Source: JBJMLO01 sp045805265 (lineage in GTDB: Bacteria > Actinomycetota > UBA4738 > JACQTL01). Taken from it: 64,000 nucleotides of DNA. The DNA lies in NCBI GenBank assembly GCA_045805265.1, contig JBJMLO010000011.1:636018-700017 (forward strand), given 5' to 3'. A program made the position numbers and the translations under genes. A model generated the notes under the pieces. It was not told the origin of the DNA. It saw only the letters and a list, made by a program, of their open reading frames with translations, and did not search any database. Below are positions 1 to 7,996 of this stretch, piece by piece. Every line of letters begins with the position of its first letter. Position 1 is the stretch's first letter.

Positions 1-1145
1 ACGCCCGGCGTGTCCTGAGTGAACAGCTGACTGCCCGTCGTCGTCAGCCCGCCCGTCGTCCCGTAGAGCACGTCGACCGCGCCGCAGGCGGTGTTCGTTC
101 CCAGTCCCTCGGAGGGGACGCCGATGGCGAGGTCCGCCTTCGCGTTCTTCCCGAAATCGGCTGCGGCCAGGGACGCCCCGAAGGAGTCCCCGTCCTCCGC
201 CTGGTCCGGCACCCCGGGCGTGTCCTGCGAGAAGAACTGACTCCCGGCGGCCGTCAGCCCTCCTGCCCCCCCGTACAGGACGATGGCCGCCCCGGCGTCC
301 ACGACGCTCCCGACGTCCTCGCCCACGACGGACACCGCCAGATCGGCCCGGCCGTCCTTGCCGAAGTCGGCGGCGACCAGGCTGGTGACCTGGCCGAACT
401 TTCCTGAGAAATTGTCATCCGTCTCGGCGCCGTCGCCCGCCATGCCGGGGCTGTCCTCGGTCCAGAGCTGGTTGCCGTTCTGCGACAGGCCGGTGATGGA
501 GCCGTACACGACCTGGACGGCGCCGGCGTCCGTGACGGCGCCGACGCTCTCGTCGCTGACGCCGATGGCGAGGTCGTCCTCCCCCGTGCGCCCGAAGTTC
601 CCGGCCGCCAGCGTGGCGCCGAAATGATCGGAGGACTCGGCGTTCTCCTGCATCAGCTCGCTGTTCTGATCGAACAGCTGGCTCCCGCTCGAGGTGAGAC
701 CGGCGGGCGTCCCGTACAGGACGATGACCACGCCCGCTTCAGTGACGGCGTCGACGGTCTGCCCCGGGACTCCGATGGCGAGGTCGGTGAACCCGTCGCC
801 GTTGAAGTCCCCGGCGGCGAGCGCGGCACCGAATCGGCCACCGGCCTGGGGATCGGTCGGCACACCGGGACTCGCCTGCGTCCAGAACTGGTTCCCGGCC
901 GGCGCCAGTCCGGTCGCCGATCCGTAGATGACATTGACGGCTCCGGCCCTGTCCTGGCCCCCGAGCGTCTCGGCGGAGACGCCCACGGCCATGTCCGAGA
1001 ATCCGTCGCCGTTGAAGTCGGCCCTCGCTCGTGCGGCCGCTGCCGCCGCCGCCCCGGTGGCGCCGGTTGCCCCGAACGAGTCCGCGCCCTGACCCACCAC
1101 CGCGAACAACAGGACCGAAAGCGTGATGACGGCGACGCGGCGCAT
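1..1145 (-). CDS. Secreted FG-GAP repeat (integrin-like beta-propeller) protein, C-terminus cut by window edge
   Basis: About 381 residues are visible, beginning with a signal peptide (MRRVAVITLSVLLFAVVG). Five FG-GAP repeats follow at roughly residues 42, 112, 181, 258 and 328, spaced by about 70 residues. Each has a calcium-binding-like core such as DFNGDGFTDLAIGV followed by a YG..GLT..GSQ strand. Later copies lose calcium ligands (DFGKNAKADLAIGV). FG-GAP blades fold into extracellular beta-propellers used in adhesion or ligand binding; no catalytic domain is visible. The ATG is preceded by AGGGAGG, which fixes the start. The reading frame is still open at base 1, so the C-terminus and any anchor lie outside the window. 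It is divergent from the ammonium transporter gene. Confidence 0.9.
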   Translation of the reverse strand, partial: MRRVAVITLSVLLFAVVGQGADSFGATGATGAAAAAAARARADFNGDGFSDMAVGVSAETLGGQDRAGAVNVIYGSATGLAPAGNQFWTQASPGVPTDPQAGGRFGAALAAGDFNGDGFTDLAIGVPGQTVDAVTEAGVVIVLYGTPAGLTSSGSQLFDQNSELMQENAESSDHFGATLAAGNFGRTGEDDLAIGVSDESVGAVTDAGAVQVVYGSITGLSQNGNQLWTEDSPGMAGDGAETDDNFSGKFGQVTSLVAADFGKDGRADLAVSVVGEDVGSVVDAGAAIVLYGGAGGLTAAGSQFFSQDTPGVPDQAEDGDSFGASLAAADFGKNAKADLAIGVPSEGLGTNTACGAVDVLYGTTGGLTTTGSQLFTQDTPG

Positions 1146-1411
1146 GCGAGCCTCCCTGGAGAATGGTCGCCGAGCTTATCCACCAGGCCGCCGCCGAGTC
1201 CAGGCCACGAGGAGCATGGCTCCTGATGGTCCTTCCAGGGAATGAGGCCCGGCGCACGAGGACCGGCCTGGGGCTCGATTTGCTGGTCTTCGCTGGACTA
1301 AGCTCGCGGCTCCAGGGGCCGAACGCGTTCGGGAGCCCCTGAGCCGGGTGAGCTCGGTCGTCGGCGCATCGGGGCCTGCCGCCGCTCGAGTCGGTGGAAA
1401 GGGGGTGGCGC

Positions 1412-2635
1412 ATGCCACGGATCGATGCCGGCGATACAGCCTTCGTCCTGGTGAGCGCGGCGCTGGTCGCGCTGATGACGCCGGGGCTCGCGTTCTTCTA
1501 CGGCGGGCTGGTCCGCAGGAAGAACTTCCTGGCGATCGTGATGCAGAGCTTCATCTCGATGGGCGTGGTCACGACCATCTGGGTGGCGGTCGGCTACTCG
1601 CTGGCCTTCTCGGGCGGCAGTGGCGGCGTGATCGGGAACTTCGACTGGGCCTTCCTCACCCACGTCGGCCAGCAGCCCGGGCCGTGGGCGCCGCACATCC
1701 CGGCAGCCGCGCACTTCGTGTTCCAGGAGATGTTCGCGATCATCACGCCGGCGCTCATCACCGGCGCGTTCGCCGACCGGGTGAAGTTCAAGAGCTATCT
1801 GAAGTTCCTCGTGGCGTGGAGCCTGCTCGTGTACATACCGCTCGTGCACTGGCTCTGGGGCGGCGGGTTCCTGGCGAAGTGGGGCGCGCTCGACTTCGCG
1901 GGCGGGCTGGTCGTGCACACGAGCGCCGGGTTCGCCGCGCTGGCGTCGGTCTGGGTGGTCGGCGCGCGGAAGTTCGCGCCGGGCGAGAAGACCATCCCGC
2001 ACAACGTCGCGTTCGTCGCACTCGGGACCGGCCTCCTGTGGTTCGGCTGGTTCGGCTTCAACGCCGGGTCGGCCCTCGCCGCGAACGGCGTGGCGGCCCA
2101 GGCCTTCGTGAACACGGACATCGCGGGCTCGATCGCGATGTGCACATGGCTCGCGATCTCGTGGCTCCGCGACGGGAAGCCGAGCCTTGTCGGCGCGTTC
2201 ACCGGCGCGGTGGCCGGCCTGGCGTGCATCACGCCGGCCGCCGGCTACATCCCGACGTGGGCGGCATTCTTCGTGGGGCTGCTCGCCGGCTCGATCTGCT
2301 ACATGGCGGTGCTGTTCCGGGAGCGGAGGAAGTGGGACGACGCCCTGGACGTGTGGGCCGCGCACGGCGTCGGTGGGGTGCTGGGAACGATCCTGGTCGG
2401 GGTGTTCGCCTACCTCACGGTCAACGCCGCCGGCGCGGACGGGCTGGTGGCGGGCAACGCTGCGTTCCTCGGGAAGCAGGTGGCCGCGACGCTGCTGGTG
2501 GCCGCCTACGCGTTCGTCGTCACGTGGCTCATCCTCAAGGTGCTGAACCGCTTCGAACCGGTCCGGGTGGCCGACGAGGTCGAGTTCCAGGGCCTGGACA
2601 GCGAGATGTCGGAGGAGCTGGCCTACAACCTGTAA
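1412..2635 (+). CDS. amt: Ammonium transporter (Amt/Rh family)
   Basis: 407 residues with about 11 predicted membrane helices and the family N-terminus (DAGDTAFVLVSAALVALMTPG, FFYGGLVRRKN). The two pore histidines are present at about residues 168 (VVHTSAG) and 318 (WAAHGVGG), as in E. coli AmtB, so ammonium conduction across the cytoplasmic membrane is well supported. The ATG at 1412 is chosen over an in-frame GTG at 1394 because a GGAAAGGGGG ribosome-binding site sits at the right distance and the Amt signature starts at once. No PII gene (glnK/glnB) is adjacent, which is unusual because the two are commonly linked. The gene stands alone between a divergent surface protein and a convergent cyclase. 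Confidence 0.95.
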   Translation: MPRIDAGDTAFVLVSAALVALMTPGLAFFYGGLVRRKNFLAIVMQSFISMGVVTTIWVAVGYSLAFSGGSGGVIGNFDWAFLTHVGQQPGPWAPHIPAAAHFVFQEMFAIITPALITGAFADRVKFKSYLKFLVAWSLLVYIPLVHWLWGGGFLAKWGALDFAGGLVVHTSAGFAALASVWVVGARKFAPGEKTIPHNVAFVALGTGLLWFGWFGFNAGSALAANGVAAQAFVNTDIAGSIAMCTWLAISWLRDGKPSLVGAFTGAVAGLACITPAAGYIPTWAAFFVGLLAGSICYMAVLFRERRKWDDALDVWAAHGVGGVLGTILVGVFAYLTVNAAGADGLVAGNAAFLGKQVAATLLVAAYAFVVTWLILKVLNRFEPVRVADEVEFQGLDSEMSEELAYNL

Positions 2636-2659
2636 CCGATTCCAGAGAACCGGAGCCGC

Positions 2660-3985
2660 TCAGGCGACCGCGAAGAGTCGCCACTCGCCGGGGACGCCCT
2701 TCAGCTCGTGGGAGCCCCGGTCGGCGAAGTCGACCCCGGATCCGGCCACCAGGTCCCGCACGGTCTGCGAGACGAGGATCTGGCCTGGGCCGGCCGTCGA
2801 CGCCACGCGAGCGCCGATGTGGACCGCGATCCCCCGGAGCTTGTCCCCGACCACCTCGCACTCGCCCGTGTGCAGCCCGATGCGGAGCTCGACCCCGACC
2901 TCCTGCATCGACTCGAGGATCGCCCTCGCGCACCGGATCGCGGCAGTCGGCGACCCGAACGACGCCAGGAACCCGTCGCCCGCCGTGTCGAGCTCGCGGC
3001 CGCCGAACCGGCGGAGCTCCGCGCGGACCCGCGCGTTGTGCCCCTCCAGGAGATCGGACCAGGCACGGTCCCCGAGGGCCCGGGCGCGCTCGGTGGACCC
3101 CACCACGTCGGTGAACATGACCGTGGCCACGACCCTGGTGGGCTCGGCCCCGCCCCTGCGGCCCGTCATGAACTCCTCCACCTCGTCGGCCAGCAGGTCC
3201 AGATCGCCGGACCACAGGACGAAGTCCTCTCCGGGCAGCTCGACCCACCGCGAGCCGGGGATCCGCTCCGCCAGGTACCGCCCGTGTTCGACCGTGTTCA
3301 CGCGGTCGCCGGCCCGGTGCATGACGAGCGTGGGGACAGCGACCCGAGGGAGGAGGGATCGCACGTCTACGCCATAGGTCATCTCCCCCAGCAGCAGGAC
3401 CGCGGTTGGGCTGGCGCCGACCCGCATCAGCGTCGCGTACCACTGCAGGAACGCCTCGTCGTGGGCGAGCGACGGGGCGACGTCCTCGAATCGCCAGGAC
3501 GTGCCCCATTCGCCCTTCACGCGCTCACGGAATTCCGACCACGCCTGTTCGGTCAATCCGATGGGGTAATCGTGGCTCCAGCTTGCCTTCGCGTACGTCC
3601 CGCACAGGATCAGCCCGCCGACGCGCTCGGGGTGCGTCACCGCCGCCGCGATTGACGGGGGGCCGGTGTCGGCGTTGCCGAACAGTGTGGCGCGCTCGGA
3701 TTCCACCGCGTCGAGCACCGACATCATGTCGAGTACCCGCTCGTCGATGGTCGGGACGGCCGTGAGGCGGTCCGACAGGCCCAGCCCCCGAGGGTCCATC
3801 AGGATGAGGCGGGAGAACCCTGCCAGGCGCGTGAGGAACCGGCGCACCCGCGGCTCGTCCCACAGGACCTCCAGATGAGTGATGGATCCCGGCGCGAGCA
3901 GGAGGTCGGGGCCGGAGGACCCGACGACCTGGTAGGCGATCGCGACGCCGTCGTTCCACGCGTAGGAGGTCTTCGGTCGATCCAT
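2660..3985 (-). CDS. Alpha/beta-hydrolase-like sensor fused to class III nucleotide cyclase (paralogue 1)
   Basis: 441 residues. Residues 1-265 are an alpha/beta-hydrolase fold and 285-441 a class III adenylate/guanylate cyclase catalytic domain, the architecture of M. tuberculosis Rv1900c (LipJ). Metal ligands D293 (MFTDVVGS) and D337 (DTAGDGF) and the transition-state Arg R393 are present. The adenine-specifying Lys position is Asp (D333) and the transition-state Asn is His (H389), so it belongs to the non-canonical subtype. In the hydrolase half the nucleophile elbow reads GNADTG (Ser replaced by A105), and the usual catalytic His region reads GEDFVLW, so hydrolysis looks lost. I infer a ligand-sensing domain controlling cyclic nucleotide synthesis. 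A paralogue with the same layout is at 6617-7942. The ATG at 3985 aligns with the start of that paralogue. Confidence 0.9.
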   Translation of the reverse strand: MDRPKTSYAWNDGVAIAYQVVGSSGPDLLLAPGSITHLEVLWDEPRVRRFLTRLAGFSRLILMDPRGLGLSDRLTAVPTIDERVLDMMSVLDAVESERATLFGNADTGPPSIAAAVTHPERVGGLILCGTYAKASWSHDYPIGLTEQAWSEFRERVKGEWGTSWRFEDVAPSLAHDEAFLQWYATLMRVGASPTAVLLLGEMTYGVDVRSLLPRVAVPTLVMHRAGDRVNTVEHGRYLAERIPGSRWVELPGEDFVLWSGDLDLLADEVEEFMTGRRGGAEPTRVVATVMFTDVVGSTERARALGDRAWSDLLEGHNARVRAELRRFGGRELDTAGDGFLASFGSPTAAIRCARAILESMQEVGVELRIGLHTGECEVVGDKLRGIAVHIGARVASTAGPGQILVSQTVRDLVAGSGVDFADRGSHELKGVPGEWRLFAVA

Positions 3986-4083
3986 CCCGGCATGGTGGCC
4001 CGATTCATCCCGCCCGCGCAAGACGCGCGCGCCCGGGAACCGGCGCGGCAATGGGCCGATACCCCGGGACGACGACGCTCGAG

Positions 4084-4113
4084 GGCGCAGGGCGCCTGCG
4101 CCGTGCATACCAT
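4084..4113 (+). promoter_or_regulatory. Palindrome plus TAnnnT -10 upstream of the helical-sensor cyclase gene
   Basis: GGCGCAGG-gcg-CCTGCGCC (4084-4102) is a perfect 8-base inverted repeat. It ends five bases before TACCAT (4108-4113), a TAnnnT-type -10. The next gene starts with ATG at 4122, eight bases after the hexamer, and has no Shine-Dalgarno sequence, consistent with a leaderless transcript. The palindrome occupies the place of the -35 box, as an operator or activator site would. The promoter reading is inference. Confidence 0.35.
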
Positions 4114-4121
4114 GGCCGGCC

Positions 4122-5348
4122 ATGGAGGAATCGCCGGCCGTCCTGTCTGCTGCCGAGGTCGCCGGGCGCGCGGGGGTGACCGAAGAGGACGTGCAGCGGA
4201 TGCGTTCGCTGGGGATCCTCACGCCCACCGGCGGGCGGGTCGGGTTCGGTGCCGGCGACGTCCGGCGAGTGCGGCTGGCCCTGGCGTGCGAGCGGGCCGG
4301 GCTTCCGATGGACGCGATCGCCGAGTCCGTGCGGGAGGGGCGGCTCTCGTTCGCGTTCCTGGATGCCGTGGCCTACCGGCGGTGGGCTGAGCGGTCGGAC
4401 CGCACCTACGCGGACGTGAGCGAGGAGGCCGGCATCCCGTTCGACACGCTGCGGATCAGCCTCGAGGCGATGGGGTTCGCGTCGATGGAGCCGGGGGACC
4501 GGATCCGGGCGGACGAGCTCGAGATCGTGCCGCTCGTGCAGCTCGCATTCGGGAGCGGGGTGCTGGACGAGGCGTGGATCGTCCGGCTAGGGCGGGCCTA
4601 CGCCGGGGGCCTGCAGCGGATCAACAAGGCCGAGAACGAGGTGTACCACTGGCGGTTCGAGGTCCCGTTCCTGGAGCAGGGCTTGACCCAGGCCCAGGCC
4701 ATGGAGCGGGCCTCCGCGATGGCCGGCCAGTACAACGACCTGGTCGACCGCGCGCTGCTCGCGATGTTGCGGCGGCAGCAGGAGCTGCAGTGGACCGAGC
4801 ATCTCGTCGAGCACATCGAGGACGACCTGGAGGCCTCCGGCCGCCTGGGCCGGCCCGAGCGCCTGCCCGCAATGGCGTTCGTCGACCTCGCCGGGTACAC
4901 GCGGCTGACCGAGGAACGGGGGGACGAGGCGGCCGCGGAGCTGGCCTCCCAGCTCGCGGTGCTCGTCGACCGCGAGACCCGGGGGCACGGCGGCACGCCG
5001 GTCAAGTGGCTGGGCGACGGCGTCATGGTGGCGTTTCGCGATCCCGGCGGCGCGGTGCGCTCGGCCCTGCACCCGGTCCGGGCCGTCCCCGAAGCCGGAC
5101 TCCCGCCCGCGCACGTCGGCCTGGCGGCCGGGCGGGTGGTGGCCTATGGGGGCGACTACTTCGGGCGCACCGTGAACATGGCTGCCCGGCTCTCGGCCAG
5201 AGCTCGGGCCGGCCGGGTGCTGGTGAACGAGGCCGTGGTCGAGGCGGCCGGCGCCGCCGACGCGACGTTCACCGAACTGGAGGCGATGGACCTCAAAGGG
5301 TTCCCGGATCCCGTCCGCGTCTTCGAGGCGGCCCCAGGCCCGAATTGA
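4122..5348 (+). CDS. Class III adenylate cyclase with N-terminal MerR-like helix-turn-helix and helical regulatory region
   Basis: 408 residues. Residues 8-70 resemble a MerR-type winged helix (AEVAGRAGVTEEDVQRMRSLG). Residues 75-235 are helical and resemble the regulatory regions of actinobacterial pH-sensing cyclases (Rv1264 type). Residues 245-400 are the cyclase domain. Unlike the two flanking hydrolase-cyclases, this one has canonical catalytic residues: metal Asp in AFVDLAGYT and WLGDGVM, the adenine-specifying Lys in PVKWLGDG, and the transition-state pair Asn and Arg in TVNMAARL. It should therefore make cAMP. No ribosome-binding site precedes the ATG, and a -10-like hexamer lies eight bases upstream, suggesting a leaderless mRNA. 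It is divergent from the cyclase at 2660-3985. Whether the N-terminal helix-turn-helix binds DNA is not known from the sequence. Confidence 0.85.
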   Translation: MEESPAVLSAAEVAGRAGVTEEDVQRMRSLGILTPTGGRVGFGAGDVRRVRLALACERAGLPMDAIAESVREGRLSFAFLDAVAYRRWAERSDRTYADVSEEAGIPFDTLRISLEAMGFASMEPGDRIRADELEIVPLVQLAFGSGVLDEAWIVRLGRAYAGGLQRINKAENEVYHWRFEVPFLEQGLTQAQAMERASAMAGQYNDLVDRALLAMLRRQQELQWTEHLVEHIEDDLEASGRLGRPERLPAMAFVDLAGYTRLTEERGDEAAAELASQLAVLVDRETRGHGGTPVKWLGDGVMVAFRDPGGAVRSALHPVRAVPEAGLPPAHVGLAAGRVVAYGGDYFGRTVNMAARLSARARAGRVLVNEAVVEAAGAADATFTELEAMDLKGFPDPVRVFEAAPGPN

Positions 5349-5379
5349 ACCTCCTCCTGACGATTGGAAGCCGGGAAGA

Positions 5380-5748
5380 TCAGTCCCTCGACGCGAGCCA
5401 GTCCGCTACGGCATCGAGGAAGCGCTCCGCGTCGGCGACGGCGGCCGCGGCTTCGTCCGGCGGCACGTCGACGGGCACGTAATCCGCCTGGTTGCGTCGT
5501 TCGAACAGCGATCGCAGAAGTCTGCCGGTGTCCTCGTCGAGGCCGCCCTGGGCGACGACCAGTCGTCCGAACGCCGACAGCACGCCCGAGTGTTTCGAGC
5601 GCGTCTCGCCAAGTCGCCCCAGGGCGGCCTCGGCGGCGTGGAACGCTGCGAAGTACGCACTGGAGACCGCCTGCGCCCCGAATCCGCGATCGGCTAGCAG
5701 GCGGGCCGCGTCGAGATCGGTTCGACTGCGCGCGAGCGGATGGGTCAC
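5380..5748 (-). CDS. HEPN domain protein, partner of the upstream nucleotidyltransferase
   Basis: 122 residues, all helical, matching HEPN proteins: AYFAAFHAAEAAL in helix 2 (about 31-43) and the C-terminal signature LFERRNQADY (81-90). HEPN proteins pair with minimal nucleotidyltransferases; in several MNT-HEPN modules the HEPN partner is an RNase toxin and the NTase modifies and silences it. This copy has the R..ADY ending and not a clear Rx4-6H RNase motif, so nuclease activity is uncertain. The GTG start at 5748 overlaps the stop of the NTase gene (GTGA, 5745-5748), which indicates translational coupling and fixes the start. The longer upstream frame is only the antisense of the NTase reading. 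Confidence 0.8.
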   Translation of the reverse strand: MTHPLARSRTDLDAARLLADRGFGAQAVSSAYFAAFHAAEAALGRLGETRSKHSGVLSAFGRLVVAQGGLDEDTGRLLRSLFERRNQADYVPVDVPPDEAAAAVADAERFLDAVADWLASRD

Positions 5749-6548
5749 GCGACCGATCGCCCCTCCGCCCGGGCGCGGGCCACGGCGGGCCAGTCGCCGC
5801 GACGAAACTCCTCGACCGACACCGGAACCGCGGTGACCACGGTGTCGTTCCCGAGCGAGTGCCGCCACAGCACGTCGTCCATCCGTCGGAGCTCGGCCCA
5901 CGGCGAGTCGACGTGGTTCAGCACCACGAGTAGGTCGATGTCGGACTCGGGGTGTGCGTCCCCCCGGGCCCACGAGCCGAACAGCACCACGTCGAGGAGA
6001 CGGCCGCCGTACAGCGTTCGCAGGTCCCGGGCCACTTGGCGCGCCACGGTCTCGGCGTCGAGCACGCGCGTCCCGCCCTCGGGCACGGGGTCCGGGTGCG
6101 CCTCGATCGCCCGCTCCGCCTGTGCCCGGTCGATGATCTCCTCGTCGGACAGCCACCGGATCGCCCGGCGCTCCATCCGGGTGTCGTGGAACTCGAACCA
6201 GGACTTCCGCAGCTCCGGGAACTCGAACAGGGTGTCCTTGAACCGCCGGAATGCACCACGGCCGGCGACCGCTCGCTCGAGGAGGTCACGGGCGCGCGGA
6301 TCGGTGACGCGGGCGATGAAGTCGAGCATGTCCTCGTATCCCACTCCGGACGGGATGGGATCGACGGCGATGAGCTTCCGCTCGTCGTCGTCATCGTCCT
6401 CTGAGCTTTCGAGGAAGCGCTCTGCCTCCATGCGCGGCTCCACCGAGCCGGTCGCCGGGTCGAAGTACCAGGTGGTCTCAAGCGAGTGGTCCTCCAACGC
6501 CTCGGCCAGAGAGGACAGGTCGATTCGTTCCAGCTCGAGCACCGTCAT
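5745..6548 (-). CDS. UPF0158-like domain fused to minimal nucleotidyltransferase (antitoxin-type)
   Basis: 267 residues. Residues 1-150 match the UPF0158 type of uncharacterised protein: an early TTWYFDPATG strand, an acidic EDDDDDE stretch (50-56), then FKDTLFEFPELRKSWFEFHD and RAIRWLSD. Residues 180-265 are a pol-beta-type nucleotidyltransferase with LFGSWARGD (G191-S192) and the metal-binding pair D203/D205 (ESDIDLLVV). It overlaps the HEPN gene by four bases, the standard MNT-HEPN order. Antitoxin NTases of this class transfer AMP to tyrosines of the HEPN partner; that is family knowledge, not seen here. The N-terminal UPF0158 fusion is unusual for an MNT protein and might add target or ligand recognition. 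The ATG at 6548 is the first in-frame start. Confidence 0.8.
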   Translation of the reverse strand: MTVLELERIDLSSLAEALEDHSLETTWYFDPATGSVEPRMEAERFLESSEDDDDDERKLIAVDPIPSGVGYEDMLDFIARVTDPRARDLLERAVAGRGAFRRFKDTLFEFPELRKSWFEFHDTRMERRAIRWLSDEEIIDRAQAERAIEAHPDPVPEGGTRVLDAETVARQVARDLRTLYGGRLLDVVLFGSWARGDAHPESDIDLLVVLNHVDSPWAELRRMDDVLWRHSLGNDTVVTAVPVSVEEFRRGDWPAVARARAEGRSVA

Positions 6549-6616
6549 CTCCTGTTATCCGGCCCGAACTCCTCGCGCGTGATCGTACCGCTCACCTTCC
6601 ACGCCCGCCGAGACGC

Positions 6617-7942
6617 TCAGCCGTCGGCTCGCAGGAGCATCCAGGCGCCGGGGACGCCTTTCAGCTCATGCGGCCCGAGGTCCGTGAAGGCCAGGCCGGA
6701 GCCCGCCACGAGATCGCGGACCGTGCTCGACACCAGCACCTCGCCGGGCCCGGCAGCTGCGGCCACCCGGGCCGCGATGTGCACCGCCAGGCCGCTCAGC
6801 TTCTCCCCCATCAGCTCGCACTCGCCCGTGTGCACGCCGGCCCGCACCTCGAGCCCCAACTCCCGGACCGCGTCCACGATCGCGCGCGCACACCTGATGG
6901 CCCGGGCCGGGCCGTCGAACGAGGCCATGAACCCGTCGCCCGCCGTGTCCACCTCCCGGCCGCGATGCTGCGCGAGGTCGCTCCTCACGACCGCGTGGTG
7001 GCGTTCGAGCAGGTCCTTCCAGGCCCGGTCGCCGAGGGAGGCGGCGCGCTCCGTCGAACCCACGATGTCGGTGAAGAGGACCGTCGCCAGCACCCGGTCC
7101 GAGGCGGGAGCCGGCCGTGCACCGGTCAGGAACTCCTCGACCTCGTCGACGATGGCGTCGCCGTCGCCGAGGAAGGGAAGGTGGTCGTCGCCCTCCAGCT
7201 CCACCAGCCTGGCCCCCGGAATCTGCGACGCGACCCACCGGGCCTGCCCGAGGTCGGTGATCCGGTCCCCCCGCCGCTGGAGCACCAGGGTCGGTGCCTG
7301 CACGCTCGGCACCACGGAACGCACGTCGAGGCGAGCCAGCACGCCGGCGATCTCCCGGAACCGTCCCGGGGACGCGACCAGGCGCTCGAACCGGGCCCAC
7401 CACCTCACGAACGCCTCGTCCTCCAGTCCCTGGGGCCCCTGCAGCTCCAGGTTCCTTCCGGTTCCCATCTCGTCCAGGAACCGCGACGCGAACTGCTCCT
7501 GCTCCTCCGCATTGCGGCCGTAGGGCCAATCCTCGGCGCGGACCGTCTTCACGACCGGCGCATACAGCACGAGCCACCGCGTCCGCTCGGGATGGGACCC
7601 CGCGAAAAGCAGCGTCATGGCACCGCCGCGGGCGCCGCCGAAGATCGCCGCCCGTTCCGAGCCCGCCGCGTCCATGACGGCCCGCAGGTCGTCCATCTGG
7701 ACCTCGAGCACCGGCGGGTCGGCGCCGAGGTCGGACAGGCCGATGCCCCGCATGTCGAACAGGATCAGCCGGGAGAACGAGGCGAGGCGCCCCAGGAAGC
7801 GCGCCCACCTCGGTTCATCCCACATGACGTCGAGGTTCGACCAGATCCCCGGCGCGTAGACGAGGTCGATGGGGCCGTCCCCCACGACCTGATAGGCCAG
7901 ATGGACGTCGCCGTTGCGGGCGTACCGGACGGTGCGATCCAC
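6617..7942 (-). CDS. Alpha/beta-hydrolase-like sensor fused to class III nucleotide cyclase (paralogue 2)
   Basis: 441 residues, the same length and order as paralogue 1 (2660-3985): hydrolase fold at 1-265, cyclase domain after about 285. The nucleophile elbow is GGARGG (Ser replaced by A104), while the Asp (QRRGDRIT) and His (EGDDHLPF) of the triad remain, so only the nucleophile is missing. The cyclase half retains both metal Asp residues (LFTDIVGS, DTAGDGF), has Asp at the Lys specificity site (EVDTAGD) and His in place of the transition-state Asn (LAVHIAARV). The shared exceptions in two paralogues argue they are functional features and not errors. The two copies bracket a canonical cyclase and the NTase-HEPN pair. 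The product could be cAMP or cGMP. Confidence 0.9.
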   Translation of the reverse strand: MDRTVRYARNGDVHLAYQVVGDGPIDLVYAPGIWSNLDVMWDEPRWARFLGRLASFSRLILFDMRGIGLSDLGADPPVLEVQMDDLRAVMDAAGSERAAIFGGARGGAMTLLFAGSHPERTRWLVLYAPVVKTVRAEDWPYGRNAEEQEQFASRFLDEMGTGRNLELQGPQGLEDEAFVRWWARFERLVASPGRFREIAGVLARLDVRSVVPSVQAPTLVLQRRGDRITDLGQARWVASQIPGARLVELEGDDHLPFLGDGDAIVDEVEEFLTGARPAPASDRVLATVLFTDIVGSTERAASLGDRAWKDLLERHHAVVRSDLAQHRGREVDTAGDGFMASFDGPARAIRCARAIVDAVRELGLEVRAGVHTGECELMGEKLSGLAVHIAARVAAAAGPGEVLVSSTVRDLVAGSGLAFTDLGPHELKGVPGAWMLLRADG

Positions 7943-7996
7943 GACGTGAAGGCTACGCCAGCGCCGCGCCGGGGCCGGATGGGTGCAGTCACCCTG

